Shown: piece after piece, positions 24,287 through 35,268 of the stretch
Layout: each line of letters opens with the position of its first letter
Position numbering within the stretch: position 1 is the first letter of the stretch
From: Selenomonadaceae bacterium
GTDB taxonomy: Bacteria > Bacillota > Negativicutes > Selenomonadales > Selenomonadaceae
NCBI GenBank assembly: GCA_017549815.1
Contig: JAFYNH010000006.1
Span: 1 to 64,000 of the forward strand
Length of the DNA: 64,000 nucleotides
Reading direction: 5' to 3'
Made by a program: the position numbers and the translations under genes
Notes under the pieces: model-generated
The model's input: the letters and a program-made list of their open reading frames with translations, nothing else
The model's database searches: none
What the model was told of the DNA's origin: nothing

Positions 24287-25591
24287 TCAAAAGCCGAAAA
24301 GCCCTTTGACTTTATCAGAAAAAGATTTTTCGGGCGGCGGAGTCGGACGTAAATTTTTAGCCGAGCCGTCGAGTATGCCTTTATCTTTAGCTAACTTAAG
24401 CCACGCTGGAAATTCATTAAGCAAGCGAGAATAAATTTCTTCGTTCGGTACCGATTTAAAATCGTCAAGCGCGAAAAAATTTGCATTGTCAATATAACGC
24501 CCGTCCATATCATCCAGCTTTTCGAGGATGCCGTAATCTTTGCCGCTTACGCCGACGAATTGCCAGAATATCGGCAGGTACGACGACTCAATCAAAAGTC
24601 TTTTTATCGCGCCCGTCCTGTAAATGCCGCCGTCGGTAATGAAAACGGTATACGCGGGCAAAGTAATCGTCTCGTATTCGGCGATAATTTCTTTCATAAC
24701 AGCAGGTTCGTTGTTAGTGCCGCCAAGAGAACGTTGTAATTCCTTCCAATCGGAAGGGACGGCTTGCTCGTAATTCTTCATATTGACGGAAGGACGACGT
24801 TCACAATTACTGCCGTAATACCAAAAATCAAGTTCGCTGTCGTCGTCGAATTGAACTGCAACAGGCAAGACTTTATTAACAATCTCTTGAACGGTTCCGT
24901 CTTTGTAACTGTGATTCATTGATCCCGAAATATCCAAAACCAGCGCGACGCGAGCCACAACGTCCAAAAGTTTTCTTTTCTCCAACTCGACTTTGAGCGG
25001 CTTAACCAGAGAAATTAATTTCGGAGCACCATCGGCAATTTTTTTCTCCAGAGAAATTTTTTTAGGAGTGGGAGGAGGAGTTTCCTCTTTAATTTCTTCG
25101 CCGCCGTAAAAGGCAAGGAGTGTGTCGAGTCCGCCATTAAAGCCGCGTGCTACGACGTTAAATCGCCAGCCGTCCTTCCGATAAATTTCAAGCGACGTGA
25201 TAGCTTTTTCCTGTTCAAAGTCGCCGCCGCTAAAGGTTGCAGAGATTTCATCGCCGATAAAAATTTTGTGCGAAGAAATTTCACTCATAACGCCCGCGCC
25301 GTCAATCGAGCCAGTAAACACCAGCTTATTAATCGTCTGCGGCAAGTCGTTCAGCCTAATCGAAAACTCCATGCCCGACGGAATTTTTTTACCGACAATC
25401 TCACCGCTCGGCGAGCTAAGCTGATTATAAAAAATCATATACCTATCGTCGGAAAGTTTATCATCCTTGTCGACGCCAAAGCAACAAAAATCATAAGTTG
25501 CCGCGCCCTCAATCTGCAACTTAATCTTCAATGGACGATTCAAATTAAAATATTTTTCGAGTTTATCACGTGTGCCGCGTTCAGCAATCAT
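24287..25591 (-). CDS. TerF-like protein: TerD domain fused to von Willebrand factor A domain
   Basis: The start is taken as ATG at 25591 (GCGGAGGTG before it), giving 434 residues; an overlapping GTG three codons upstream is less likely. Residues 1-165 are a divergent TerD-like domain (YDFCCFGVDKDDKLSDDR, MIFYNQ, FTGSIDG, WRFNVVARGFNGG) without the usual GDNLTG motif. After a short proline-rich linker, residues 213-400 form a vWA domain with an intact MIDAS (DISGSM at 220-225; a TDGG loop further on). MIDAS motifs bind a divalent metal and a partner acidic residue. TerF-like proteins join the Ter complex. The gene is expressed away from serS and is followed by the phosphoesterase. Confidence 0.88.
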   Translation of the reverse strand: MIAERGTRDKLEKYFNLNRPLKIKLQIEGAATYDFCCFGVDKDDKLSDDRYMIFYNQLSSPSGEIVGKKIPSGMEFSIRLNDLPQTINKLVFTGSIDGAGVMSEISSHKIFIGDEISATFSGGDFEQEKAITSLEIYRKDGWRFNVVARGFNGGLDTLLAFYGGEEIKEETPPPTPKKISLEKKIADGAPKLISLVKPLKVELEKRKLLDVVARVALVLDISGSMNHSYKDGTVQEIVNKVLPVAVQFDDDSELDFWYYGSNCERRPSVNMKNYEQAVPSDWKELQRSLGGTNNEPAVMKEIIAEYETITLPAYTVFITDGGIYRTGAIKRLLIESSYLPIFWQFVGVSGKDYGILEKLDDMDGRYIDNANFFALDDFKSVPNEEIYSRLLNEFPAWLKLAKDKGILDGSAKNLRPTPPPEKSFSDKVKGLFGF

Positions 25592-25684
25592 GTTAAACAC
25601 CTCCGCAAATTTTATAACATAAAAAATTTGATTTACAAAGCCGATTTTGTTAGACTGTGGAAAAATTTTTGGGAGGAATGAACT

Positions 25685-26953
25685 TTGCTTGATATGAAAT
25701 TTGTACGCGACAATCTGGATTTGATTCGCGCCATGTTAAAAAATAGGAATAACAGTCTTAGCCTTGACAGTTTTGGCGAGTTAGAGCAGAGACGCCGCGC
25801 TATTCTTGCCGAAGTCGAACAGCTTAAAGGTCAGCGCAATACGACTTCAAAGAAAATCGGAGCGATGAAAAAAGCCGGCGAAGATACCGAAGAAATTTCT
25901 GCCTCTGTTCGTCAAATGGGCGTTAAAATTTCCGAACTCGACGCCGAACTCCGCGATATTGAAAATAATCTGCGCGATTTGCTTTTGCATATTCCTAACA
26001 TTCCCGCTGATGACGTGCCGATTGGCGTTGACGATTCGCAAAATCCCGAAGTCCGTAAATGGGGGACGCCGCGCAGTTTCGACTTTGAACCTAAGGCGCA
26101 TTGGGATATTGGGACGGGCTTGAATATTTTCGACTTCGACCGCGCAGGCAAAGTTACGGGCGCACGCTTTACTTTTTATCGCGGGCTTGGAGCGCGTCTT
26201 GAAAGGGCTTGTATAAATTTCATGATGGACTTGCACGCCAACAAGCACGGCTATACTGAAATGCTCGCGCCGTATATCGTCAACCGCGACAGCATGGTTG
26301 GTACGGGACAACTCCCTAAATTTGCCGAAGATATGTTTAAGCTTGAAGGATTGGATTATTACCTCGTGCCGACCGCCGAAGTTCCCATGACGAATTTTCA
26401 CCGCGACGAAATTTTATCCGCCGACACCTTGCCCGAATATTACGCTTGCTACACGGCTTGTTTCAGAGCGGAGGCGGGCGCGGCAGGTCGTGACACTCGC
26501 GGCTTGATTCGTCAACATCAATTTAACAAGGTCGAGTTGATTAAATTCACTAAGCCCGAAGATTCTTGGAACGAGCTTGAAAGTATGGTTGCCGCCGCTG
26601 AGGACGTTTTAAAAGTTTTGGAAATTCCCTATCGCGTCGTGTTGCTTTGTACTGGCGATATGAGTTTCACCTCCGCCAAAACTTACGACATTGAAGTTTG
26701 GATGCCCGCGCAGAATAAATATCGCGAAATTTCTTCCTGCTCCAACTGCACCGATTATCAAGCTCGCCGCGCTAATATCAAGTTCCGCCGCGAAAATAAA
26801 TCTAAGCCCGAATTTGTTCACACTCTTAACGGGTCGGGCATTGCGGTCGGAAGGACGGTCGCCGCGATTTTGGAAAATTATCAGCAGACGGACGGCTCCG
26901 TTAAAATCCCTAAAGCCCTTGTGCCTTACATGGGCGTTGAAGAAATTCGCTAA
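25685..26953 (+). CDS. serS: Seryl-tRNA synthetase
   Basis: This 422-residue protein starts at TTG after GGGAGGAA. It has the N-terminal tRNA-binding coiled-coil (residues ~30-105) followed by a class II core: motif 1 around 180-200, motif 2 ([21 protein letters not shown]), a serine-site [18 protein letters not shown] and motif 3 [16 protein letters not shown]. It charges tRNA-Ser (and tRNA-Sec in hosts that use it). No T-box leader is visible in the 84 bp upstream. Confidence 0.97.
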   Translation: MLDMKFVRDNLDLIRAMLKNRNNSLSLDSFGELEQRRRAILAEVEQLKGQRNTTSKKIGAMKKAGEDTEEISASVRQMGVKISELDAELRDIENNLRDLLLHIPNIPADDVPIGVDDSQNPEVRKWGTPRSFDFEPKAHWDIGTGLNIFDFDRAGKVTGARFTFYRGLGARLERACINFMMDLHANKHGYTEMLAPYIVNRDSMVGTGQLPKFAEDMFKLEGLDYYLVPTAEVPMTNFHRDEILSADTLPEYYACYTACFRAEAGAAGRDTRGLIRQHQFNKVELIKFTKPEDSWNELESMVAAAEDVLKVLEIPYRVVLLCTGDMSFTSAKTYDIEVWMPAQNKYREISSCSNCTDYQARRANIKFRRENKSKPEFVHTLNGSGIAVGRTVAAILENYQQTDGSVKIPKALVPYMGVEEIR

Positions 26954-26956
26954 GCT

Positions 26957-27781
26957 ATGGATAAGAAAAAAATAAAAATCGTCGGCATAGGCGAGGGCGG
27001 GGCGCGAGCTGTCGGCAAGATGATTGCGTCGGGCGTCGGAAATAAGAACGTCGATTTCGTTTCAATCGGCAAGGACGAAAATATTTTATTGACGAGCGCG
27101 ACGCGGAATAATATTTTTCTCAATCAAGACCCGCCGACGGTTTATAAGAATATTTCTGCGGCTCTACGCGACGCCAAGTTGATAATTATCGTGGCGGGTA
27201 TCGGCGGCACGTCGGCAACCCAAGCGATTCCGCGTATTGTTTCGCTTGCCAAAAATTCAAACGCAACGACAGTAGCCTTTGTCAGCAAGCCGTTTGTGTT
27301 GGAAAGTGCCGAGCGTAAAAAAAATGCCGAATATTGCCTGAATAGTCTGCGCGAAGTCGATACGACTTTTATATTTCCCGCCGAGAAATTTTTTCTGTTC
27401 CGGCTTTATCAAAAGGAAGTTTCAATCGCCGAGTTGTTCGAGGTTGCCAACGAAATTTTTTATCAAGGCGTGAAAATTTTTCTGGAAATAAGTTCGGATA
27501 AGAGTACGCCTTTGAAATTGGGTGAGGCGTCATTAGGCTATGGCTTTGGCGCGACAGTCCTTGAGGCGATTAAAAGTGCCGTTAAATTCCCTGCGCTTGA
27601 GGAAAACGAAATCAAACATTCTAAGAAAATTTTTGTTAGGCATACGGGCGGCAGTGATTCGGCGTCGAAGAATTTTATTAAGAAAATGATTAGTTCGGAC
27701 GCGAAACTTTTTTGGCAGGTCGACAATTCGCAAGGAGAAAAAACTTTCGCCGCGATAATTTTCAGCAGGAAGGAAGGCTGA
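26957..27781 (+). CDS. Divergent FtsZ/tubulin-superfamily protein lacking the T7 loop
   Basis: This 274-residue protein aligns by eye along most of FtsZ. IKIVGIGEGGARAVGKMI matches the N-terminal nucleotide site. AGIGGTSATQAIPRIV near 80-95 replaces the tubulin signature GGGTGTGAAPVVA, with several glycines lost. FVSKPFVLES matches VVTKPF, and EANEIFYQGV-like residues 162-172 match the helix before the T7 loop. The catalytic T7 loop (NxDFxD) is replaced by ISSDKSTPLKLG. GEASLGYGFGATVLEAIKSAVKFPALEE matches the C-terminal domain start. The FtsZ C-terminal tail is missing. GTP binding is doubtful and GTPase activity in a filament is unlikely (inference). The gene directly follows serS (3-nt gap) and overlaps no other gene. 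A regulatory or structural FtsZ-like role is possible; it is not the main ftsZ. Confidence 0.72.
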   Translation: MDKKKIKIVGIGEGGARAVGKMIASGVGNKNVDFVSIGKDENILLTSATRNNIFLNQDPPTVYKNISAALRDAKLIIIVAGIGGTSATQAIPRIVSLAKNSNATTVAFVSKPFVLESAERKKNAEYCLNSLREVDTTFIFPAEKFFLFRLYQKEVSIAELFEVANEIFYQGVKIFLEISSDKSTPLKLGEASLGYGFGATVLEAIKSAVKFPALEENEIKHSKKIFVRHTGGSDSASKNFIKKMISSDAKLFWQVDNSQGEKTFAAIIFSRKEG

Positions 27782-27784
27782 ATC

Positions 27785-28591
27785 ATGATAAAAATTATTC
27801 TCTCCGACATTGATGGCACCTTTCTAACGAACGATAAAAAGACGCCCGCTCTTCATGAAAAGGCGATTAAAGCTGTCGTCGCGAAGGGCTTGCGCTTTGT
27901 CTTTGTCTCTGCGCGGATGCCTGAAGCGATTTATCCGATAACCGACGCGCTTAGTATGGCTCACACGCCCGTTATAAGTTATGGCGGCGGCTTTGTATTG
28001 ACGGAGGAGGCGGAAATTATTTTCGATAAAAAAATGCCCGCCGATGACTCCATAAAAATTTTGGCGGAAATGAAACGTCGTTGGCAAGATATTTCGATTA
28101 ATTATTATACGGGGCGTCGTTGGTTCGTCGAGAAAATGGACGCAAGGATTCAGCATGAAGCCGACATTACGTCCGCGCAGGTTGAGCTTGGAAATTTTGA
28201 CGAACTTTTAAGCAAAAATATTTTCCCGAACAAAATCATGATAATCTGCGAGCCGCCAACGTGTAAAGAAATGGAAAGCGAGCTTGGTAAAAAATTCCCT
28301 GCTTTGAACGTCGTCCGCAGTGCACCACACCTTTTGGAGATTATGGACAAGAGCATTTCAAAGGCGACGGGCATAAAAATTTTGCTTAAACATTATGGCT
28401 TTGAATTCGACGAGGCGATTGCTTTCGGCGATAATTATAACGATGTTGAAATGCTTGAGCTTATTCCGCAAAGTGTGGTTATGGCGAACGCGCCCGATAA
28501 AGTTAAAAAGCTCGCCGCCGCTGTTACTGATTCCAATGAGGACGGCGGCATATACACTTACCTTGCTAAAATTGGAGTTATCGCGCCTTAA
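27785..28591 (+). CDS. Cof-type HAD-superfamily phosphatase (copy 1)
   Basis: This 268-residue protein has ILSDIDGTFL at residues 4-13 (the DxD nucleophile motif), SARMPE, a C2-type cap domain (residues ~85-190) and FGDNYNDVEML as the C-terminal metal-binding motif. Cof/YidA-like enzymes hydrolyse sugar phosphates or cofactors such as FMN and pyridoxal phosphate; the substrate cannot be deduced. It starts 3 nt after the FtsZ-like gene and is a recent tandem duplicate of the next gene. Confidence 0.92.
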   Translation: MIKIILSDIDGTFLTNDKKTPALHEKAIKAVVAKGLRFVFVSARMPEAIYPITDALSMAHTPVISYGGGFVLTEEAEIIFDKKMPADDSIKILAEMKRRWQDISINYYTGRRWFVEKMDARIQHEADITSAQVELGNFDELLSKNIFPNKIMIICEPPTCKEMESELGKKFPALNVVRSAPHLLEIMDKSISKATGIKILLKHYGFEFDEAIAFGDNYNDVEMLELIPQSVVMANAPDKVKKLAAAVTDSNEDGGIYTYLAKIGVIAP

Positions 28592-28606
28592 GAGGAGGTT
28601 TGCCCC

Positions 28607-29407
28607 GTGATAAAAATTATTCTTTCCGACATTGACGGCACCTTTCTTAATAAGGATAAGAAACCGTGCTCCCTTCATGAAAAGGCGATTAAGGCTGTCA
28701 TTGCTAAGGGCTTGAAGTTTGTATTTGTCTCTGCGCGAATGCCCGAAGGAATTTATCCGATAACTGACGCGCTGGGCATGGCTCACACGCCCGTTATCAG
28801 CTACAGCGGCGGGCTTGTCCTTACCGAGAACGAGGAAGTTCTTTTCGACAAAAAAATTTCCGCCGACGACGCTAAAAAAGTTTTGGCGGAAATGAAACGC
28901 ACTTGGCAGGATATAACAATCAGTTATTATACAGGTCGCCGCTGGGTCGTTGAGGCTATTGATAAGCGCGTCGAACGCGAGATTCAAAACAGCAAAGCTC
29001 CAGTCGAGATTGGGAACTTCGACGAACTTTTAAGCGCAAATCTTTTGCCGAATAAAATTTTTATCCGTTGCGAGCCGCCGACCTGCGCGGAAATGGAACG
29101 CGAACTTGGCAAAAAATTTCCTATGCTGAACGTCGTCCGTAGTGCGCCTTATCTTTTGGAGATTATGGACAAGAGTATTTCAAAGGCGACGGGCATTGAG
29201 GTTTTGCTGAAACATTACGGCTTCACTGTCGACGAGGCGATTGCTTTTGGCGACAATTATAACGATGTCGAAATGTTCCGCTACATTCCGCAAAGCGTAG
29301 TTATGGCTAATGCGCCCGACAAAGTTAAAAAGTTAGCCGCCGCTGTGACTGATTCCAATGAAGACGGCGGCATTTATACTTACCTTAAAAAAATCGGCGT
29401 GATTTAA
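28607..29407 (+). CDS. Cof-type HAD-superfamily phosphatase (copy 2)
   Basis: This 266-residue protein starts at GTG (28607) behind AGAGGAGGT. It has the same motifs as copy 1 (SDIDGTFL, SARMPEG, FGDNYNDVEMF) and ends in the same PDKVKKLAAAVTDSNEDGG stretch as copy 1. The two copies match at most positions, with differences concentrated in the cap domain (residues 90-180), so they may differ in substrate (inference). The 3' end overlaps the convergent galE end by 4 nt. Confidence 0.92.
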   Translation: MIKIILSDIDGTFLNKDKKPCSLHEKAIKAVIAKGLKFVFVSARMPEGIYPITDALGMAHTPVISYSGGLVLTENEEVLFDKKISADDAKKVLAEMKRTWQDITISYYTGRRWVVEAIDKRVEREIQNSKAPVEIGNFDELLSANLLPNKIFIRCEPPTCAEMERELGKKFPMLNVVRSAPYLLEIMDKSISKATGIEVLLKHYGFTVDEAIAFGDNYNDVEMFRYIPQSVVMANAPDKVKKLAAAVTDSNEDGGIYTYLKKIGVI

Positions 29408-30393
29408 TCGTTGTAACCGTTCGGATGCGACTTATGCCAATTCCAAGCGGTCGCAATAATTTTTTCTACGTTGTCGAATTGCGGAGTCCACTTCAAAATT
29501 CTCTTAGCTTTATCGCTTGAGGCAATTAATCGAGCCGGGTCGCCCGGTCGACGCGCTCCAAGCTCTTTTTTTATTTCTTGTCCCGTGACCTTTTCAGTCG
29601 CATCGATAATCTCTTTTACGGAAAAACCTTTGCCGCTCCCCAGATTGAAGAAATTCGATTCGCCGCCCCCGCGAAGATAGTTCAAGGCGCAAATGTGAGC
29701 GTCCGCCAAATCTAAAACGTGAATATAATCGCGAATACAAGTCCCGTCGGGCGTCGGATAATCGTCGCCAAAAATAGTAATATGGTCGCGCTTACCGAGC
29801 GGAACCTGTAAAACTAACGGAATCAAATGCGTTTCGGGGTGATGATCTTCGCCAATCGAACCGTCTTCAATCGCGCCCGACGCATTAAAATATCTTAAGC
29901 TGACGTAGCGAACGCCTTGCGCCGCGCTGACTCGCTTCATCATCATTTCCATAATTAATTTGGAGTCGCCATAAGGATTAACGGGAATTGTAGCGTCGTC
30001 CTCGCTAATCGGGATTTTTTCTGGCTCGCCGTAAACCGCCGCCGTTGAACTAAAAATAATTTTATCAACGCCACACTCAGTCATAGCCTCAAGCAAAATC
30101 TGCATACCATAAACGTTGTTGTTAAAATATTTCAGCGGAAGGATAACGCTTTCGCCCGCCTCAATATAAGCCGCGAAGTGAAAAACTGCCTCAATTTTAT
30201 TCTCGGCAAAAATTTTTTTTAGTGCGTCCTTATCCCTGATGTCGCACTCATAAAATTTGACGGACGGATTAATCGCGGCACGATGACCTTTACTTAAGTT
30301 GTCGGCGATAATAACTTCCTCGCCCGCCGCTAAGAGTTGCCTGACGGTATGCGAGCCGATATAACCCGCGCCGCCGCAAACTAAGATTGCCAT
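29404..30393 (-). CDS. galE: UDP-glucose 4-epimerase
   Basis: This 329-residue extended short-chain dehydrogenase has GGAGYIGSH at residues 7-15 (NAD site), FHFAAYIEAGES, the catalytic SSTAAVYG serine and YGDSK (Tyr-x-x-x-Lys type), and the late SDKAKRILKWTPQF typical of GalE. It interconverts UDP-glucose and UDP-galactose and so feeds sugar nucleotides to the glycosyltransferases in the window. The ATG follows GAGGAG. Confidence 0.95.
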   Translation of the reverse strand: MAILVCGGAGYIGSHTVRQLLAAGEEVIIADNLSKGHRAAINPSVKFYECDIRDKDALKKIFAENKIEAVFHFAAYIEAGESVILPLKYFNNNVYGMQILLEAMTECGVDKIIFSSTAAVYGEPEKIPISEDDATIPVNPYGDSKLIMEMMMKRVSAAQGVRYVSLRYFNASGAIEDGSIGEDHHPETHLIPLVLQVPLGKRDHITIFGDDYPTPDGTCIRDYIHVLDLADAHICALNYLRGGGESNFFNLGSGKGFSVKEIIDATEKVTGQEIKKELGARRPGDPARLIASSDKAKRILKWTPQFDNVEKIIATAWNWHKSHPNGYND

Positions 30394-30427
30394 AAAAAAT
30401 TTCTCCTCTCAAAAATTTTCATGACAA

Positions 30428-30455
30428 AATTTAACACAGCAAAAAGTTTTGTCAA
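30428..30455 (-). promoter_or_regulatory. galE promoter (left copy of a duplicated promoter)
   Basis: On the minus strand TTGACA (30455-30450), a 16-bp spacer and TAAATT (30433-30428) lie about 35 bp upstream of the galE ATG. The same arrangement recurs exactly 265 bp to the right. Confidence 0.6.
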
Positions 30456-30459
30456 TACA

Positions 30460-32889
<2,430 letters not shown>

Positions 32890-32893
<4 letters not shown>

Positions 32894-33381
32894 GGATTAT
32901 CGGACTTTGGGCAATGCTGTTGATTTTGCTTTACTCCCTGCAGACTTCGCTATTGACTTATATAAGCTTTGGCGGATTCAGCGCAAATTTAATGCTCCTG
33001 CTGACGGTATCAATCGCCTTTCTGCGCGGGCACAAGTACGGAGCTTTTTTCGGATTTATGGCGGGGTTATTGCAAGATTCGACGACGGGAAGTTATTTCG
33101 GGCTGGCGACTTTTAGTTATATGACAGTCGGGCTAATCTTCGGGAAATTTTCTGTAAATTTATTCCGAGATCAATCGCTGTTGCCGGTGATAAGTTCGAT
33201 TCCCGCGCTGGTGATTCATTTCGCGATAACGATAGGATTTTTATTTTTGCTCAAATACCAAGTAGATTTGGCGCGATTTTTGCGGGAAGATTTTTGGTCT
33301 ACGGCGATAATGCAGATTGTGCTTGCCTACCCCGTGCATCAAATCGTTGTGAAGTTAAACGATTATGCTAAGAGAAGGTAA
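32890..33381 (+). CDS. mreD: Rod shape-determining protein MreD
   Basis: This 163-residue protein starts at GTG in a 4-nt overlap with mreC. It is almost all membrane: five or six helices with the typical FRGHKYGAFFGFMAGLLQDS-like centre. MreD completes the MreBCD elongasome complex. The gene is followed by a heptamer-repeat tract. Confidence 0.9.
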
Positions 33382-33463
33382 TAGGGACTAGGGACAAGGG
33401 ACTAGGTGTCAGGGGCAAAGGGCTTTTCCCTAAATCCCGACCCCTGAATCCTAAATCCTAAGG
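33382..33463 (+). repeat. Heptanucleotide intergenic repeat with fold-back
   Basis: The tract reads as consecutive 7-nt units: GGGACTA, GGGACAA, GGGACTA, GGTGTCA, GGGGCAA, AGGGCTT, TTCCCTA, AATCCCG, ACCCCTG, AATCCTA, AATCCTA. It switches to the complementary sense midway, so it can form a long imperfect hairpin. It ends at the gatC ribosome site. Confidence 0.8.
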
Positions 33464-33475
33464 AGGGAATTTTTT

Positions 33476-33766
33476 ATGAAGATAAGCGAACAGGACATTA
33501 AGACGGTCGCGAGCTTGTCGCGGCTTAGAATTCGCGAGGAAGAAAAGGAAGACGTACTTTTTCAGCTCAATAAAATTTTAACATACGTCGAGAATTTGCA
33601 GACGCTTGACACGACGAACATTGAGCCGACAACTTACGCGCTCCCTATGCAAAATGTTTTCCGCGCAGATGAAGTTAAACCGTCGCTTGACAGAGAGCTT
33701 GCGTTGTCAAATGCGCCGCTCAAAGAAGACGGATATTTTAAAGTTCCGCGAGTATTGGAGGCTTGA
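33476..33766 (+). CDS. gatC: Aspartyl/glutamyl-tRNA amidotransferase subunit C
   Basis: This 96-residue protein of family-typical length has KTVASLSRLRI at the N-terminus, FQLNKILTYVENLQTLDT in the middle and a terminal KVPRVLEA. GatC stabilises GatA and holds GatAB together; the complex makes Gln-tRNA(Gln) and Asn-tRNA(Asn) by transamidation. The ATG follows AAGGAGGGA. It overlaps the region of the gatA ribosome site. Confidence 0.95.
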   Translation: MKISEQDIKTVASLSRLRIREEEKEDVLFQLNKILTYVENLQTLDTTNIEPTTYALPMQNVFRADEVKPSLDRELALSNAPLKEDGYFKVPRVLEA

Positions 33767-33768
33767 TT

Positions 33769-35202
33769 ATGGCTTTACACGATAAAACGGCTCACGAATT
33801 GCACGACCTTTTACAAGCTAAGAAAATTTCTGCGGCGGAATTGACTGCCGATATTTTTAAGCGCATTGACGAGGCGGAAGATAAAATCGGCGCGTATTTA
33901 ACGTTGACTCGCGATAAGGCAACGGCGGACGCTAAAGCTGTCGATGATAAAATTGCTCGCGGCGAAAAAATTTTTCCGCTCGAAGGTATTCCCTGCGCGA
34001 TTAAGGATAACATTTGCACCAAAGGAATTCGGACGACTTGCGCCTCGAAAATCCTTGAAAACTTTATCCCGCCCTACGACGCGACCGCTTATAAGAAACT
34101 CGCCGCGCAGAATGTTATTGTTGTCGGCAAGGCTAATCTTGACGAATTCGCAATGGGCGGCTCAACCGAAAATTCCGGCTTTCACGTGACGCGCAACCCG
34201 CATAATTATGATTGTGTACCGGGCGGCTCATCGGGCGGAAGTGCGGCGGCAGTCGCGGGCGGCGAGGCGATTTTTTCTCTCGGCTCCGATACTGGCGGCT
34301 CAATTCGTCAGCCTGCAAGTTTCTGCGGCGTCGTAGGATTTAAGCCCACTTACGGCAGAGTTTCGCGCTATGGCTTAGTCGCTTTTGCGTCGTCGCTCGA
34401 CCAAATCGGTTCCTTTACTCATGACGTGACGGATTGCGCCTTAGTTCTTAATGCGATTTGCGGGCATGATGAAATGGATTCGACTTCGACCGCCGCGCAG
34501 GTTCCCGACTTTACTAAAAGTTTGGTCGCCGACGTTAAGGGCTTGAAAATCGGCTTGCCCGCTGAATATTTCGTTAAGGGTATCGACGCCGAAGTTGAGA
34601 CGGCTGTCCGCAACGTCGCCAAGAAATTTGAAAGTCTCGGCGCGGAGATTGTCGAAATAAGTTTGCCGCATACCGAATACGCAATTTCGACTTACTATCT
34701 GATTGCGCCCGCCGAAGCCGCTACAAATCTTGAACGTTATGACGGCGTGAGTTATGGGGCGCGGGTTGACGGCGCGGACGTTGTCGAAATGATGACGAAT
34801 ACCCGCACAGAGAAATTTGGCGCGGAAGTCAAACGCCGCATTATGATTGGCAACTATGCACTTAGCGCGGGCTACTACGACGCTTATTATCTTAAGGCTC
34901 TCAAAGTTCGGACGTTGATTCAAAAGGATTTCATTGACGCTTTTAAGAATGTCGATTTGATTTTGACGCCGACAACGCCTAATGCCGCGTTCAAGCTCGG
35001 CGAAATGACTTCCGACCCGCTCAAAATGTACTTGCAAGATATTTGTACCGTTCCTGTAAATATCGCGGGTTTGCCGGGCGTCTCGGTTCCTTGCGGCTTT
35101 AATAAAAGTAATTTGCCGCTCGGTTTCCAATTAATCGGCAAAGCTCTTGACGAAGAAACTATTTTGCGTGCGGCGTATACTTATGAAGTAAACGGCTTGT
35201 AA
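33769..35202 (+). CDS. gatA: Aspartyl/glutamyl-tRNA amidotransferase subunit A
   Basis: The start is ATG at 33769 (GGAGG 7 nt before, inside gatC), giving 477 residues. It belongs to the amidase signature family: KDNICTKG supplies the catalytic Lys, PGGSSGGSAAAVA the two serines (cis-Ser and the nucleophile in GSDTGGSIRQPASFCG). GatA releases ammonia from glutamine for the transamidation. gatB does not follow: the next gene is tig, with its own promoter. Confidence 0.96.
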   Translation: MALHDKTAHELHDLLQAKKISAAELTADIFKRIDEAEDKIGAYLTLTRDKATADAKAVDDKIARGEKIFPLEGIPCAIKDNICTKGIRTTCASKILENFIPPYDATAYKKLAAQNVIVVGKANLDEFAMGGSTENSGFHVTRNPHNYDCVPGGSSGGSAAAVAGGEAIFSLGSDTGGSIRQPASFCGVVGFKPTYGRVSRYGLVAFASSLDQIGSFTHDVTDCALVLNAICGHDEMDSTSTAAQVPDFTKSLVADVKGLKIGLPAEYFVKGIDAEVETAVRNVAKKFESLGAEIVEISLPHTEYAISTYYLIAPAEAATNLERYDGVSYGARVDGADVVEMMTNTRTEKFGAEVKRRIMIGNYALSAGYYDAYYLKALKVRTLIQKDFIDAFKNVDLILTPTTPNAAFKLGEMTSDPLKMYLQDICTVPVNIAGLPGVSVPCGFNKSNLPLGFQLIGKALDEETILRAAYTYEVNGL

Positions 35203-35225
35203 TTTTAAAAAACTTATGCTAGTAT
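35197..35225 (+). promoter_or_regulatory. Promoter of the tig gene
   Basis: TTGTAA (35197-35202), 17 bp, TAGTAT (35220-35225). The -35 overlaps the gatA stop. It lies about 43 bp before the tig ATG. Confidence 0.45.
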
Positions 35226-35268
35226 TATCGCCGCATTGCACAAAGAATTAGGAGGCTATCATTAAAGT

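Noticed and set aside
24287-25681. Plus-strand open frames over the TerD-vWA gene
   Set aside because: The minus-strand protein has an intact MIDAS and a ribosome site; the others have no support.
34441-35141. Minus-strand open frame of 229 codons inside gatA
   Set aside because: gatA is complete with its catalytic residues; the opposite frame is a codon-bias shadow.
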